A DNA stretch of 54,150 nucleotides from Limnohabitans sp. (lineage in GTDB: Bacteria > Pseudomonadota > Gammaproteobacteria > Burkholderiales > Burkholderiaceae_C). Location: NCBI RefSeq assembly GCF_017848645.1, contig NZ_JAFEIF010000054.1:1-54150 (forward strand), read 5' to 3'. This document shows, one piece after another, positions 35,997 to 44,856 of this stretch. The stretch's first letter is position 1. Each line of letters starts with the position of its first letter. Made by a program: the position numbers and the translations under genes. The notes below the pieces were generated by a model. That model searched no databases. It had not been told where the DNA came from and saw only the letters and a program-made list of their open reading frames with translations.

Positions 35997-36938
35997 TCAC
36001 ACCGGCACCTGCCGCAAATGCAAACGCGCAGCGGTTTTGACGGCTTCGGTCAGGCGCTGGGCTGACGGGGCCTCGCGGGCCCAGTGCTGCCAGTACAGGG
36101 CCACATCCACCGTGGCACCGGGCAGCAACTCTTGCAGGGCTTGCGCAGGGTCCGTGTGCAAGGCCGCACGTTGCGCCAGGTGCTGCTCGGGCACCATGCC
36201 CCAGCCCAGGCCCAGCGCGATGGCGGTCTCGAAGGCCTCGACCGCCGGGGCAAAGTGGCGTGGGTAATGGGGTTGCTGCAGGCCAAAGTGCTGAGCCAAA
36301 AACGCGTCTTGCAAAGCGTCCTTGCGGTTGAAAATGACCGAAGGCTGGGCCAGCATTTTGTGCAGCGACACCGCGCCGCTGGGCGTTTGGCAGCGCTTGA
36401 CCACCGCAGGCGTGGCCACACAGCAATAACGCATGGTGCCCAGCGGCTCGGCCACGCAGCCGCGCATGGGCTCGGCCAGGGTGCTCACACAGCCGATCAC
36501 GTCGCCGCTTTTGAGGGCGTCGTGTGTGTGGTCCTGGTCGTCGATCAGGATTTCGAGCAGCAAATGGTGCTTCAAAAGCAAAGGGGCCACACCGGGCAAA
36601 AACCAGCTGGCCACCGAGTCGGCGTTCACGGCCACGCTCAGCGATTGCCAGCGCGGGGCCTTGCGCGCACCAGTTTGGGTGGACGTGCCTTGCAGGCCGC
36701 CCAGCAAATCGGCTTCCATCATGCGCACCTGTTTGACATGGGCCAGCAGGCTCTGCCCAGCCGGGGTGGCCCGCACCTGCTTGCCCCGCACCAGCAGACG
36801 CTGGCCGAGCGTGTCTTCCAGCGCCTTGATGCGCAAAGACACGGCCGCCAGGGTGAGCGACAGCGCCTGGGCCGCCGCACCAAAACTGCCGTGCTCGACC
36901 ACGGTGGCCAGGGCTTCGAGTTGGCGGGCGTCCAGCAT
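35997..36938 (-). CDS. argP: ArgP (IciA), LysR-type regulator of argO
   Basis: A 313-residue regulator. The winged HTH occupies residues 1-60 (MLDARQLEALATVVEHGSFGAAAQALSLTLAAVSLRIKALEDTLGQRLLVRG), the ArgP start; the effector domain follows (SLSVAVNADSVASWFLPGV, the ArgP lysine/arginine pocket region). ArgP activates the arginine exporter ArgO with arginine and represses it with lysine. Here argO is divergent, 148 bp away, which supports the assignment. The intergenic region is AT-rich, as ArgP sites are. TTTAAT lies 6 bp before its ATG. Confidence 0.92.
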   Translation of the reverse strand: MLDARQLEALATVVEHGSFGAAAQALSLTLAAVSLRIKALEDTLGQRLLVRGKQVRATPAGQSLLAHVKQVRMMEADLLGGLQGTSTQTGARKAPRWQSLSVAVNADSVASWFLPGVAPLLLKHHLLLEILIDDQDHTHDALKSGDVIGCVSTLAEPMRGCVAEPLGTMRYCCVATPAVVKRCQTPSGAVSLHKMLAQPSVIFNRKDALQDAFLAQHFGLQQPHYPRHFAPAVEAFETAIALGLGWGMVPEQHLAQRAALHTDPAQALQELLPGATVDVALYWQHWAREAPSAQRLTEAVKTAARLHLRQVPV

Positions 36939-36944
36939 GTTTGA

Positions 36945-36950
36945 ATTAAA
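36945..36950 (-). promoter_or_regulatory. TTTAAT hexamer 6 bp before argP
   Basis: Minus-strand TTTAAT, TCAAAC, ATG (36938); no Shine-Dalgarno. It lies in the AT-rich argP/argO spacer. Confidence 0.4.
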
Positions 36951-37086
36951 AATTAATTGAGTGATATGAGTTTAATTGAACTTGGTTTAAATCATGGCGC
37001 TTGGCGCGCACACTCGTGACCATTCATCGGCAGCGCCATCCAGTTGCCCAGCATCACACCGCCACACACGGCACCCGGAGATTCCC

Positions 37087-37752
37087 ATGGTTCTGAGCAT
37101 TCCCACTTTCACCGCCGGCATGGTGCTGAGCATCTCGCTGATCATGGCCATTGGCCCACAGAACGCGCATGTGCTGCGCATGGGCCTGCAGCGCCAGCAC
37201 CTGTGGCTGACGGTGGCCGTGTGCGCCGTGGCCGATGTGGCGCTGATTGGGCTGGGCGTGCTGGGTCTGGCGCAGCTGGGCGGCCTGAGCGACAAACTGC
37301 ACGGCGCGCTGGTGGGTGCAGGCATGTTGTTTTTGGCGGTCTATGGCTGGCAGGCGTTTCAGCGGTTTTTGCGGCCCCGTGTTTTGACACTGGATGTGCC
37401 GTCGGGCGACACATCGAGCGCATCGGTGAACACCCTGGCCAGCCCCCGGCCACAACCCGTCACGCGCCGTCAGGCCGTGTTGTCGGCGCTGGCGTTTTCA
37501 TGGCTCAACCCGCACGCTTGGCTGGACACGGCCGTGCTGATCGGCACCGCCTCGCTGGCCTATGGACACGGCAGCACCACTTTTGGCCTGGGCGCGGCAG
37601 CGGGTTCGATGCTGTGGTTTTTGGTGCTGGGCGCCGCCGCCTTCTGGCTCGGCCGCCGCCTGCATTCCCTGCACATCTGGCGCGCACTTGACGGCGCGGT
37701 GGCGCTGATGATGTGGGGCACAGCGCTGTGGCTGGGCTTCAGTCTGGTTTGA
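37087..37752 (+). CDS. argO: ArgO/LysE family amino-acid exporter
   Basis: A 221-residue inner-membrane exporter with six helices. The start MVLSIPTFTAGMVLSISLIMAIGPQNAHVLRMGLQRQHLWLTVAVCAVADVALI is the LysE/ArgO signature (GPQN..VLR.GL.R), and ALAFSWLNPHAWLDTAVLIG is the second. Members export arginine, lysine or canavanine. Pairing with argP on the other strand is the classic ArgP-ArgO layout. A basic loop around residues 105-125 separates the halves. Confidence 0.93.
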   Translation: MVLSIPTFTAGMVLSISLIMAIGPQNAHVLRMGLQRQHLWLTVAVCAVADVALIGLGVLGLAQLGGLSDKLHGALVGAGMLFLAVYGWQAFQRFLRPRVLTLDVPSGDTSSASVNTLASPRPQPVTRRQAVLSALAFSWLNPHAWLDTAVLIGTASLAYGHGSTTFGLGAAAGSMLWFLVLGAAAFWLGRRLHSLHIWRALDGAVALMMWGTALWLGFSLV

Positions 37753-37855
37753 GCAGGTGAAGGTCTACTGATCCCAACAAGCACTCAGCACCAGCACGCC
37801 TCGATCGCCCACGGGGTGAGCGCCTACAAACTCAAGGCGCCAACAGTTCAGCGCA

Positions 37856-38704
37856 TTACCGTGTCAACCAGCGCCGCGCCGCAAAGCTCAGCGCGTCCAC
37901 ACAGGCCACCATGAGCAGCATGGCCGCCAAAATGGTGGCCGTCTTGTTCATGTGGAACAGACCCATGTGGAAAGACAGCATCTGGCCCAAACCACCCGCG
38001 CCCACCACGCCCAGCACAGCGGCAGCGCGGATGTTGTTCTCCCAGCGGTACAGCGTGTAGCTCATGAGCTGCGGCAGCACCTGCGGCAAGGTGGCGTAAA
38101 AGAACACGCGCAGCGGACCCACGCCCTGGGTGCGCAAGGCGTCGCCCGGCCCGGCGGGCACGTTTTCCATCGCCTCTGCAAACAACCGGCCCAGCACGCC
38201 CGTGGTGTGCAGCGCCAGCGCCAAAGTGCCGGCCATGGGGCCGAGGCCCGCCGAAATCAACAACAACGCCGCCCACACCAATTCAGGAATGGCGCGCAAG
38301 GCATTGAGCAACCAGCGCGTGGGGCCGCGCAGCCAAGCCGGGTCTTGGGTGGACATGCGGCTGGCGGGAACAGCCAACGCCAGGCCCAGTACCGCCGCGA
38401 TGGCGGTGCCCAAGGCCGACATGGCCAAGGTTTCCCAAGCGGCCCAAACCACCTTGTTCACAAACACGGGCGACAAATCAGGCGGGAAAAACTCCGCCAC
38501 AAAGCGGCCCATGCTGCGTGCCGCTTCCATGGACGCAAAAGACGCCCAGTCCAGGTCGAGCGAGACAAAGCTGGCCACCACCAAAACCAGCAAAGCCAGA
38601 GTGAACCAACACGCTTTGCAGCGGGCGTCAAAGATCGGCGGCGGCAATTTGTAGGGCGGGTTGGCCGCTTCGCGTGAAGAAAACAAGGTGCCTGAAGACT
38701 TCAT
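37856..38704 (-). CDS. PhnE-type ABC permease, second subunit of importer 1
   Basis: A 282-residue permease with about six helices. It carries ALRAIPELVWAALLLISAGLGPMAGTLALALHTTGVLGRLFAEAMEN, the EAA-type loop, and YTLYRWENNIRAAAVLGVVGAGGLGQML, typical of the PhnE family. It overlaps the first PhnE gene by 4 bp. With its sister permease, PhnC1 and PhnD1 it forms an importer that, judged by the binding protein, probably takes up selenium oxyanions. Last gene of the operon. Confidence 0.87.
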   Translation of the reverse strand: MKSSGTLFSSREAANPPYKLPPPIFDARCKACWFTLALLVLVVASFVSLDLDWASFASMEAARSMGRFVAEFFPPDLSPVFVNKVVWAAWETLAMSALGTAIAAVLGLALAVPASRMSTQDPAWLRGPTRWLLNALRAIPELVWAALLLISAGLGPMAGTLALALHTTGVLGRLFAEAMENVPAGPGDALRTQGVGPLRVFFYATLPQVLPQLMSYTLYRWENNIRAAAVLGVVGAGGLGQMLSFHMGLFHMNKTATILAAMLLMVACVDALSFAARRWLTR

Positions 38705-39561
38705 GCCAGCGCCTTTCGCAACCAGGCGCTCACGCGGTCGGCCAGCGCCACCAGCGCGATGAACACCAGCAGCATGGTGGCCACTTCGCCGCCGTTGAAC
38801 ATCTTCATCGAGTTGTCCAACTGCTGACCCAGTCCGCCTGCGCCCACAAAGCCCAGCACCACCGAAGAGCGGATCGCGCATTCCCAGCGGTACACGGTGT
38901 AAGAGGCCAACTCAGCGGCGTGACTGGGCAGCAAGGCGTACACAAAGGCCTGCAGGCGGCCACTGCCATTGCGCATCAGGTTTTGGGTGGCATGGCTCTC
39001 GCCGCTTTCCAAAATCTCGGCGTAGACCTTCCCCAGCATGCCGCCATAAGTCAGGGCAATGGCCAGCACGCCCGCCGTAGGCCCCAGGCCCACCACGCGC
39101 ACAAACACCAGCGCCCAGATCAACTCCGGAACGCTGCGCAGCACAATCAGCGTGGCCCGCACCAGCCAGCGCAGCACTGCGGGCCAACGGTCCATGCGGC
39201 CCGACAAAGCCGACAGCGACAAAACCCGCGTGGCCAACAGGCTCAAAGGAATGGCCAGCACCAGCGCCAGCGTGACGCCCGCGGTGGCCATGGCCACGGT
39301 GCGCCAGGTCTCACGCACCACCATGTCCATGAACTCGGCGTTGTAAATCAGCGGCCAAAAGGTGGACAAGAACTGCGCCGTCACTTTTCGGTTTTCAGGC
39401 TCCCACAGCACCCACAAACGGAACTCGGTGGCCACGCCCAATGGCCACAACAGCACCAAAGCCAGGCTCAACCAAAACACCCGCTTGAAAAAGGCCGGGT
39501 CGCGGGCCGGCGCATCCAGGCGAGGCCGGGGCGTAGGCAGGGGTGAAACAGAAGCGGTCAT
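38701..39561 (-). CDS. PhnE-type ABC permease, first subunit of importer 1
   Basis: A 286-residue permease with about six helices and the same signatures as its partner: LIVLRSVPELIWALVFVRVVGLGPTAGVLAIALTYGGMLGKVYAEILES and YTVYRWECAIRSSVVLGFVGAGGLGQQLDN. The two subunits are related and doubtless form a heterodimer. It starts 28 bp after phnC1 and shares an ATGA overlap with the next permease gene. Confidence 0.88.
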   Translation of the reverse strand: MTASVSPLPTPRPRLDAPARDPAFFKRVFWLSLALVLLWPLGVATEFRLWVLWEPENRKVTAQFLSTFWPLIYNAEFMDMVVRETWRTVAMATAGVTLALVLAIPLSLLATRVLSLSALSGRMDRWPAVLRWLVRATLIVLRSVPELIWALVFVRVVGLGPTAGVLAIALTYGGMLGKVYAEILESGESHATQNLMRNGSGRLQAFVYALLPSHAAELASYTVYRWECAIRSSVVLGFVGAGGLGQQLDNSMKMFNGGEVATMLLVFIALVALADRVSAWLRKALA

Positions 39562-39589
39562 CTTGAACCAGGTGCAGCCAGCTACAGCG

Positions 39590-40429
39590 TCAACGGCAGT
39601 GCATCACCGCAGGCGCGGATTGGGTTGAAGATGCTTCTGCTGAGGTCATGGGCGGGGCTTCGCCACGCAACTCGTGTTCGAACTGGTCGTACAAATGTGC
39701 CAAGCGCTCGGGGCTGACCTGCGCAGAGGGCAGGTCAAACACCAGCTGCCCATCGCGCAGGCCAATGATGCGCGGAAAGTGCGCCAGCGCCATGTCCACC
39801 TGGTGCAGTGTGGCCACCAGCGTGACCTGACGCTCGGCCGCCAGGTTCACCAAAGCGGCCATGGCCATGCGGGCGCGCATGGGGTCGAGCGCCGAAAGAG
39901 GCTCATCGATCAGCCACAGGCTGGCCGGAGCCAACAGGGCGCGGGCCAGACCCACGCGTTGGCGTTCACCGCCCGAGAGGCGGTCCACGCGGTCGAACAA
40001 TTTATCGCCCAGGTCAAAGTGCACCAGCGCTTCGTAAGCGGCCGGGATGTCGGTGGGGTAGAACAACGAGCGCAAGCTGGACCACAAACCCATGCTGGGC
40101 AAACGCCCGGCCAGCACCGAGGTCACCACGCGTTGGCGCGGCGGCAGCGGCGGCACCTGCGGGGCCAGAAACAACTGGCCGCGTGTATGGCGCAAGGCGC
40201 GTGCAGAAAGTGTCCAAGGGTTCACGTCCGACAACTGCAAGCTGCCTTGGGTGGGCCGCTGCGCGCAGGCCAGCACCTGCAACAAAGTGGTCTTGCCCGC
40301 GCCCGACGGGCCGATGATGGCCACCTGCTCGCCTGCGCCAAAACGCAGGTTCAAAGCCCGCAAGGCCGCTGGCACGCCAGGCAGCGCCGCCGGGTGCCGC
40401 GCCTCCAAAGCCGAGAGTTCGATCTTCAC
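39590..40429 (-). CDS. PhnC-type ABC ATP-binding protein of importer 1
   Basis: A 279-residue ATPase. Walker A is GPSGAGKT (residues 40-47), the signature LSGGERQRVGLARAL, Walker B LWLIDEPLSALD and the switch histidine is in ATLHQVD. It energises the two PhnE permeases. It lies 18 bp after the binding-protein gene. A GLWSSLRSLFYPTD insert is typical of PhnC proteins. Confidence 0.9.
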   Translation of the reverse strand: MKIELSALEARHPAALPGVPAALRALNLRFGAGEQVAIIGPSGAGKTTLLQVLACAQRPTQGSLQLSDVNPWTLSARALRHTRGQLFLAPQVPPLPPRQRVVTSVLAGRLPSMGLWSSLRSLFYPTDIPAAYEALVHFDLGDKLFDRVDRLSGGERQRVGLARALLAPASLWLIDEPLSALDPMRARMAMAALVNLAAERQVTLVATLHQVDMALAHFPRIIGLRDGQLVFDLPSAQVSPERLAHLYDQFEHELRGEAPPMTSAEASSTQSAPAVMHCR

Positions 40430-40447
40430 CGCCGTGCTGCTCAGGCT

Positions 40448-41323
40448 TTAGAGCAAGCCCGCGCTGCGTGCAGCCGACTCCAGGCCTTTGTAGTTCTCGG
40501 GCGTGGTGGAGATGTAGCGGGTCGAGCGGTTGAGCTTCAGGATCTCGGCGTGCTCGGGGTTGGCGGGGTTCAGGGCCAACAAGGCGGCCTTGATTTTTTC
40601 GCGCAAATCGGCAGGCATGTCGGCATGCACCGACCAGTTGTAGTTGAAGTAAGGGGGCGTGGTGTAGAACACGTTCACGTCTTGCGTGTTGACCTTGTTT
40701 TCTGCCACGAACTTTTTCCAGACCGTGATGTCCAGGGCCGCAGCGTCAACCTTGCCGCTGACCACCGAGGCGATGGTGGCGTCGTGCGCGCCGCTGTAGG
40801 CGATGCGCTTGAAGTCCTTTTCAGGCTCGATCTGGGCTTGCAGCAAGAAGCTGCGCGGCATCAGGTGGCCCGAGGTGCTGCTTTGTGAGCCAAAAGAGAC
40901 TTGCTTGCCCTTCATGTCGGCCAGCGTCTTGATGCCAGAGTTGGTCTTGGCAATGAACACCGACTGGAAACGTGTGTCTTCTTCGCGTTGGGCAATGGGC
41001 ACGATCTTGCCGCCCGAGCGGATGTTGGCTTGCACAAAGGTGAAGCCGCCAAACCAGACCACATCGACCTTCTTGTTGACCAGCGACTCCACGGCAGCGG
41101 GGTAATCGGTCACGGGCGTGAACTGCACCTTCATGCCCAGCTGCTTTTCCAGGTAGTTGGCCAAGGGCGTGAACTTGCGCACCTGCTCGGTAGCGGCTTC
41201 CTCAGGGATGGTGGTCACGCGCAGCGTGGTCTGGGCTTGGGCTGCCGAAGAAAAAGCGGCCGACAAAGCCAGCAGTCCCATCAGGGCCGAGGTCTGGATT
41301 TTGGAGAGGATTGAAGTGGACAT
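40448..41323 (-). CDS. PhnD-like substrate-binding protein, putative selenate/selenite type
   Basis: A 291-residue periplasmic protein. The signal peptide ends SSAAQA; the mature part runs TTLRVTTIPEEAATEQVRKFTPLANYLEKQLGMKVQFTPVTDYPAAVESLVNKKVDVVWFGGFTFVQA. Segments such as REEDTRFQSVFIA, SSTSGHLMPRSFLL and AYSGAHDATIASVVSGKVDAAALDITVW match, from memory, the family called putative selenate ABC transporter binding protein (TIGR04553), which tends to occur beside selenium genes. The selenoneine genes are 3.5 kb away, which agrees. Phosphonate or phosphite binding is the alternative. The start is taken at MSTSILSK. Confidence 0.75.
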   Translation of the reverse strand: MSTSILSKIQTSALMGLLALSAAFSSAAQAQTTLRVTTIPEEAATEQVRKFTPLANYLEKQLGMKVQFTPVTDYPAAVESLVNKKVDVVWFGGFTFVQANIRSGGKIVPIAQREEDTRFQSVFIAKTNSGIKTLADMKGKQVSFGSQSSTSGHLMPRSFLLQAQIEPEKDFKRIAYSGAHDATIASVVSGKVDAAALDITVWKKFVAENKVNTQDVNVFYTTPPYFNYNWSVHADMPADLREKIKAALLALNPANPEHAEILKLNRSTRYISTTPENYKGLESAARSAGLL

Positions 41324-41566
41324 GGAAAAACTCGCCTGAGGCAAGACACTGGGAAAAGGGTTGAATTAGACCCCATTTTGAAAGAACACGCCTGCCTAGC
41401 AGCGGGGCCTGAACGCCTCATCTGAAGCCAGGCTTGTTGCACGTCTCGCACGCTTGTTGCAAGCCGCGGAATTTGGCGAGAAGCGCATGCCGTTTGCAGC
41501 CCCCAAAGGGGCCTTTATCAGCAAGGCAATGGCCCACTGATCGTTGCGAAGCTTTCCTTCGCCGGG

Positions 41567-42475
41567 TCATCGAGCCAGGGCGAGGCTTGGATGGTTCGAT
41601 TGCTCGACCAACCAATCCGTGAACCTGTCCCCGGCAGAAAAGCCGGGAGCATCCTTGTTGGAACATAAAAAATAGCCGCGTCCACAAGAAACTTCCATGT
41701 CGAAAGGCTTGACCAACTCGCCCTTGGAGAGCTCCATCTCAACGAGGCACGCAGGCACAACGGCCACACCCATGCCGGATTTGGTGGCCACGATCAGGTT
41801 CATGGTCAGATCAAAACTGGGGCCCAAGCGCGGTGAAAAAGGCACGCCTGCGGCATCAAACCACCGGGCCCAATTGTCAGGAAAATTGGTGTGGCCCAGC
41901 AAACACGCGGACTGCAGGTCTTTCGGTTGGCGAAATCGCGCTTTCAATTCGGGTGCACAAACGGTCACCAACTCGCGCCCCAACAAATAGTGGGTCTGGA
42001 CATGGTCTGGCCATTTTCTGTGCGGACGCTTGACCTCGATCCAGAAATCCACGTCATCTCGGGTGAAGTCCTCGTCGTGCCTGAATTGCCGCATCTCGAT
42101 GTCCACATCAGGACAACGCTGCCGGAACTGCGGCAAACGAGGCAAAAGCCATTGAATGCCCAAGGTGGGAATCACACTGATTCGAACAGGTCGGGATTGA
42201 AGGGAATTTCCAAAACTCTCAAAAGCCGACTCCAGCGCCAGAACATGTCTTTGCGTCAACTTTCTCAACTCGGCGCCGCGTTCGGTCAGCTCGGCACCGG
42301 CTGAATTTCTGTCAAAAAGCCGGATACCCCCCAGGTGTTCCTCCAGCCTCTGCACCGCCTTGCTGACAGCGGCTTGCGTGACACACAGCTCCTGCGCCGC
42401 GCCTTTGAAGCTTTTCATGCGAGAAACAGCCAAAAATGCATGCATCTCGACCATGGATGGGGAGCGTATTTTCAT
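41567..42475 (-). CDS. LysR-type regulator (GcvA-like), divergent from Bug/M20 genes
   Basis: A 302-residue regulator. Its N-terminal HTH (FLAVSRMKSFKGAAQELCVTQAAVSKAVQRLEEHLG) is of the GcvA type (AVS..V..LE..LG..LF.R), followed by a periplasmic-binding-like effector domain. It is separated by 101 bp from a divergent Bug-receptor/M20-hydrolase pair, which it likely controls. The dyad ATAAC-N5-GTTAT lies directly before its promoter. The gap 41324-41566 shows only the phnD1 promoter region (TCTAAT near 41365) and no gene. Confidence 0.9.
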   Translation of the reverse strand: MKIRSPSMVEMHAFLAVSRMKSFKGAAQELCVTQAAVSKAVQRLEEHLGGIRLFDRNSAGAELTERGAELRKLTQRHVLALESAFESFGNSLQSRPVRISVIPTLGIQWLLPRLPQFRQRCPDVDIEMRQFRHDEDFTRDDVDFWIEVKRPHRKWPDHVQTHYLLGRELVTVCAPELKARFRQPKDLQSACLLGHTNFPDNWARWFDAAGVPFSPRLGPSFDLTMNLIVATKSGMGVAVVPACLVEMELSKGELVKPFDMEVSCGRGYFLCSNKDAPGFSAGDRFTDWLVEQSNHPSLALAR

Positions 42476-42482
42476 GGCCTGC

Positions 42483-42500
42483 TTTATAACATTAGGTTAT
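42483..42500. promoter_or_regulatory. LysR operator overlapping the lysR -10
   Basis: ATAAC (42486-42490), five-base spacer, GTTAT (42496-42500), with the T-N11-A form of LysR sites. The minus-strand TATAAA at 42488-42483 lies 7 bp before the lysR ATG. Confidence 0.55.
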
Positions 42501-42576
42501 CGGCAGAGATGCCTTTGTCGTTTGTATTGAGCCACCGTTGTCAGTAATCTCCAGACTTTCAGCACGAAAGCACCCC

Positions 42577-43560
42577 ATGCAACTCAATCGACGCCAAGTG
42601 ATGAGCCTGGCCGCAGCCAGCGCCTTGACGCCCCTTCACAACGCCTTCGCCCAAGCGGGTTATCCCGCCAAGCCCATCACCTTGGTGGTGCCTTTTGCGC
42701 CGGGGGGTGCTGTCGACAACTCAGGTCGCCTGATCGCGGAACGGCTGAGCAGGGTTCTCAAAGTTCCAGTGGTCGTCGACAACAAGGCCGGTGCTGGCGG
42801 TGCCATCGGGTCTTCTTTTGCTGCCAAAGCCGCGGCGGACGGTTACACCTTGGTGGTGACTTCTCAAAGTACGCATGTGGTCAATCCGGCCGTCAACCCC
42901 AGGCTGCCTTACGACGCACTCAAGGACTTTGCCCCCATCACCCTGATCGACCGCCTGGCCAACGTGCTGCTGGTCAACAAGGATCTGCCCGTCAAGACGT
43001 TTGCTGATTTGGTGAAATTCGCCCAGGCCAACCCGGACAAGCTGAGCTATGCCAGCGCGGGCATCGGTTCGGTGTCACACCTGAGCATGGAGTTGATGAA
43101 AGTCCAGGCGAAACTGCCCATGACGCACATTGCCTACCGTGGGGCCGGCCCTGCGCTCGTGGACCTGCTGTCCGGTCAGGTGCAATTGACCTGGAACAAC
43201 CTGTCTTCCAACATGTCCAATATCCGCAACGGCAATCTGCGGGCATTGGCCGTGGCAGCACCACAACGCGTGCCACAACTGCCGGATGTCCCCACATTTG
43301 GCGAACTCAAACTGCCGGACCTGAACCTCACCTCCTGGACAGGACTGGCCGCCCCCGCCAACACACCCGAGCCGATCGTTCAACTGCTTTACAAAGCGGT
43401 GCGCAGCATCCTGAACGAAGCTGCCACCCAGTCGATCTGGACTGACAAAGGGATGATGGTGCCCGAAGACATCACGCCGGCCGCTTACCGCTCTGAAATC
43501 GCGGATCGCATCCAGTTTTACCAGCGCATCGCCAAAGCCAACAACGTCGTCGTGGAATGA
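42577..43560 (+). CDS. Bug-type tripartite tricarboxylate transporter receptor
   Basis: A 327-residue periplasmic binding protein. The leader MQLNRRQVMSLAAASALTPLHNAFAQA has an RR pair, suggesting Tat export. The mature start YPAKPITLVVPFAPGGAVDNSGRLIAERLSRVLKVPVVVDNKAGAGGAIGSS is the Bug hallmark. The gene overlaps the M20 hydrolase by 4 bp (ATGA), so the ligand is likely an N-acyl amino acid or amide that the hydrolase cleaves. It is only distantly similar to the Bug protein at 29959. Confidence 0.92.
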   Translation: MQLNRRQVMSLAAASALTPLHNAFAQAGYPAKPITLVVPFAPGGAVDNSGRLIAERLSRVLKVPVVVDNKAGAGGAIGSSFAAKAAADGYTLVVTSQSTHVVNPAVNPRLPYDALKDFAPITLIDRLANVLLVNKDLPVKTFADLVKFAQANPDKLSYASAGIGSVSHLSMELMKVQAKLPMTHIAYRGAGPALVDLLSGQVQLTWNNLSSNMSNIRNGNLRALAVAAPQRVPQLPDVPTFGELKLPDLNLTSWTGLAAPANTPEPIVQLLYKAVRSILNEAATQSIWTDKGMMVPEDITPAAYRSEIADRIQFYQRIAKANNVVVE

Positions 43561-44768
43561 GCGATTCCCTGTCATCACCGCCCGAGCGCCAGGCTCCCTA
43601 CACGCGCATTGAGGATTTGATGCCGCAAGCGCAGGAGCTGACGCGCATCCGCCAACACCTTCACCAGCACCCCGAGCTGGCTTTTGAAGAACACAAAACA
43701 TCCGGCTTCATTGCTCAAAAACTTCAGGACTGGGGCTTTGAGGTGACACGGGGCATTGGTGGCACGGGTTTGGTGGGCACGCTGAAAAATGGCACCGGCC
43801 CCAAACGTCTGGGCATTCGTGCCGACATGGATGCCTTGCCTATCCATGAGTGCACCGGCGCCGCGCATGCCAGCACCGTGGCAGGCCGCATGCACGCTTG
43901 CGGTCACGATGGCCACATGACCATGCTGCTGGGCGCTGCGCGCCACTTGGCCGAACACCGCCATTTTTCAGGCACCCTGAACCTGATCTTTCAGCCCGCC
44001 GAAGAAAAAGGCTTTGACAGCGGTGCCAAGGCCATGGTGCTGGACGGCCTGTTTGACCGCTTCCCGTGCGATGCGGTCTATGCCATGCACAACCACCCCG
44101 GGGCGGCGCAAGGCCGAATCTTGTTGCGCAGCGGCGCATTCATGGCGGCAGGCGACCGGGTGTTCGTGAAAATTTTGGGTGTTGGCGGTCATGCGGCCAG
44201 GCCGCATCTGGCCGCTGACCCCTTGGTGGCAGCCGCGGCCATCGTCACATCCTTGCAGACCGTGGTGGCCAGAAATGTCGATCCGGCCGAAACGGCGGTG
44301 GTCACCGTGGGGCGCTTGCGCTCGGGTGATGCGCTGAACGTGATTCCCGAGATGGCCGAAATCGGCATCAGCGTCCGTTCGTTTTCTCCGACCGTTCGCG
44401 CCCTGCTGAAAAAACGGATCACTGAGATCATCACCGGCATCGCGCAAGCGCACGACACCCAAGCCGACATCCAGTACATCGAAGGCTATCCCGTCTTGAT
44501 CAACACACCGTCTGCCGTGGAGCTGGCCGCACAGGTGGCACAGGATTTGATGGGCCCCGATGCCGTTGAACTTGAACACCCCCAACTCACAGGCAGTGAG
44601 GACTTTGCCTATATGCTCCAGGCGTGCCCCGGCGCGCTGGTCAGGATCGGTAACGGCCCCTTGCAAAAAGGCCGAGGGCTGCACAACCCGGGCTACGATT
44701 TCAACGACGACAACCTGCCCTATGGTGCCGCGTTCTGGTGTCAGTTGGCCGAACGATTTTTGGTGTGA
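43557..44768 (+). CDS. M20 family amidohydrolase (hippurate hydrolase-like)
   Basis: A 403-residue metalloenzyme of the M20D group. Metal ligands are in RMHACGHDGHMTMLLGAA (Cys, His) and FQPAEEKGFDSGAKAMV (Glu-Glu), with the dimerisation-domain His in VGGHAARPH and a late His in GLHNPGYDFNDD. M20D enzymes deacylate N-acyl amino acids such as hippurate. Coupled to the Bug receptor gene and under the divergent LysR gene. The three-gene module splits the selenium importer from the selenoneine genes. Confidence 0.92.
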   Translation: MSDSLSSPPERQAPYTRIEDLMPQAQELTRIRQHLHQHPELAFEEHKTSGFIAQKLQDWGFEVTRGIGGTGLVGTLKNGTGPKRLGIRADMDALPIHECTGAAHASTVAGRMHACGHDGHMTMLLGAARHLAEHRHFSGTLNLIFQPAEEKGFDSGAKAMVLDGLFDRFPCDAVYAMHNHPGAAQGRILLRSGAFMAAGDRVFVKILGVGGHAARPHLAADPLVAAAAIVTSLQTVVARNVDPAETAVVTVGRLRSGDALNVIPEMAEIGISVRSFSPTVRALLKKRITEIITGIAQAHDTQADIQYIEGYPVLINTPSAVELAAQVAQDLMGPDAVELEHPQLTGSEDFAYMLQACPGALVRIGNGPLQKGRGLHNPGYDFNDDNLPYGAAFWCQLAERFLV

Positions 44769-44844
44769 CACACATTGCAAAAAACCGCGTGGCACCTGCC
44801 AACGCAGCTGCTGCCTGGTTTTTTCACCGACCAAGTGGCTCGGT

Positions 44845-44850
44845 TAGCAT
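44845..44850 (+). promoter_or_regulatory. TAGCAT hexamer 6 bp before egtD
   Basis: TAGCAT, GGCCGC, ATG at 44857; no Shine-Dalgarno. Among the weaker members of the leaderless set. Confidence 0.3.
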
Positions 44851-44856
44851 GGCCGC

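Noticed and set aside
37856..41323. Ordinary phosphonate uptake for C-P lyase
   Set aside because: No phnG-M or phosphonatase genes are near, and the binding protein resembles the selenium-linked family; phosphonate binding is kept only as an alternative.
41418..41687. Short frames in the gap after phnD1
   Set aside because: No start signals, no homology and biased composition; the gap is treated as promoter and spacer sequence.
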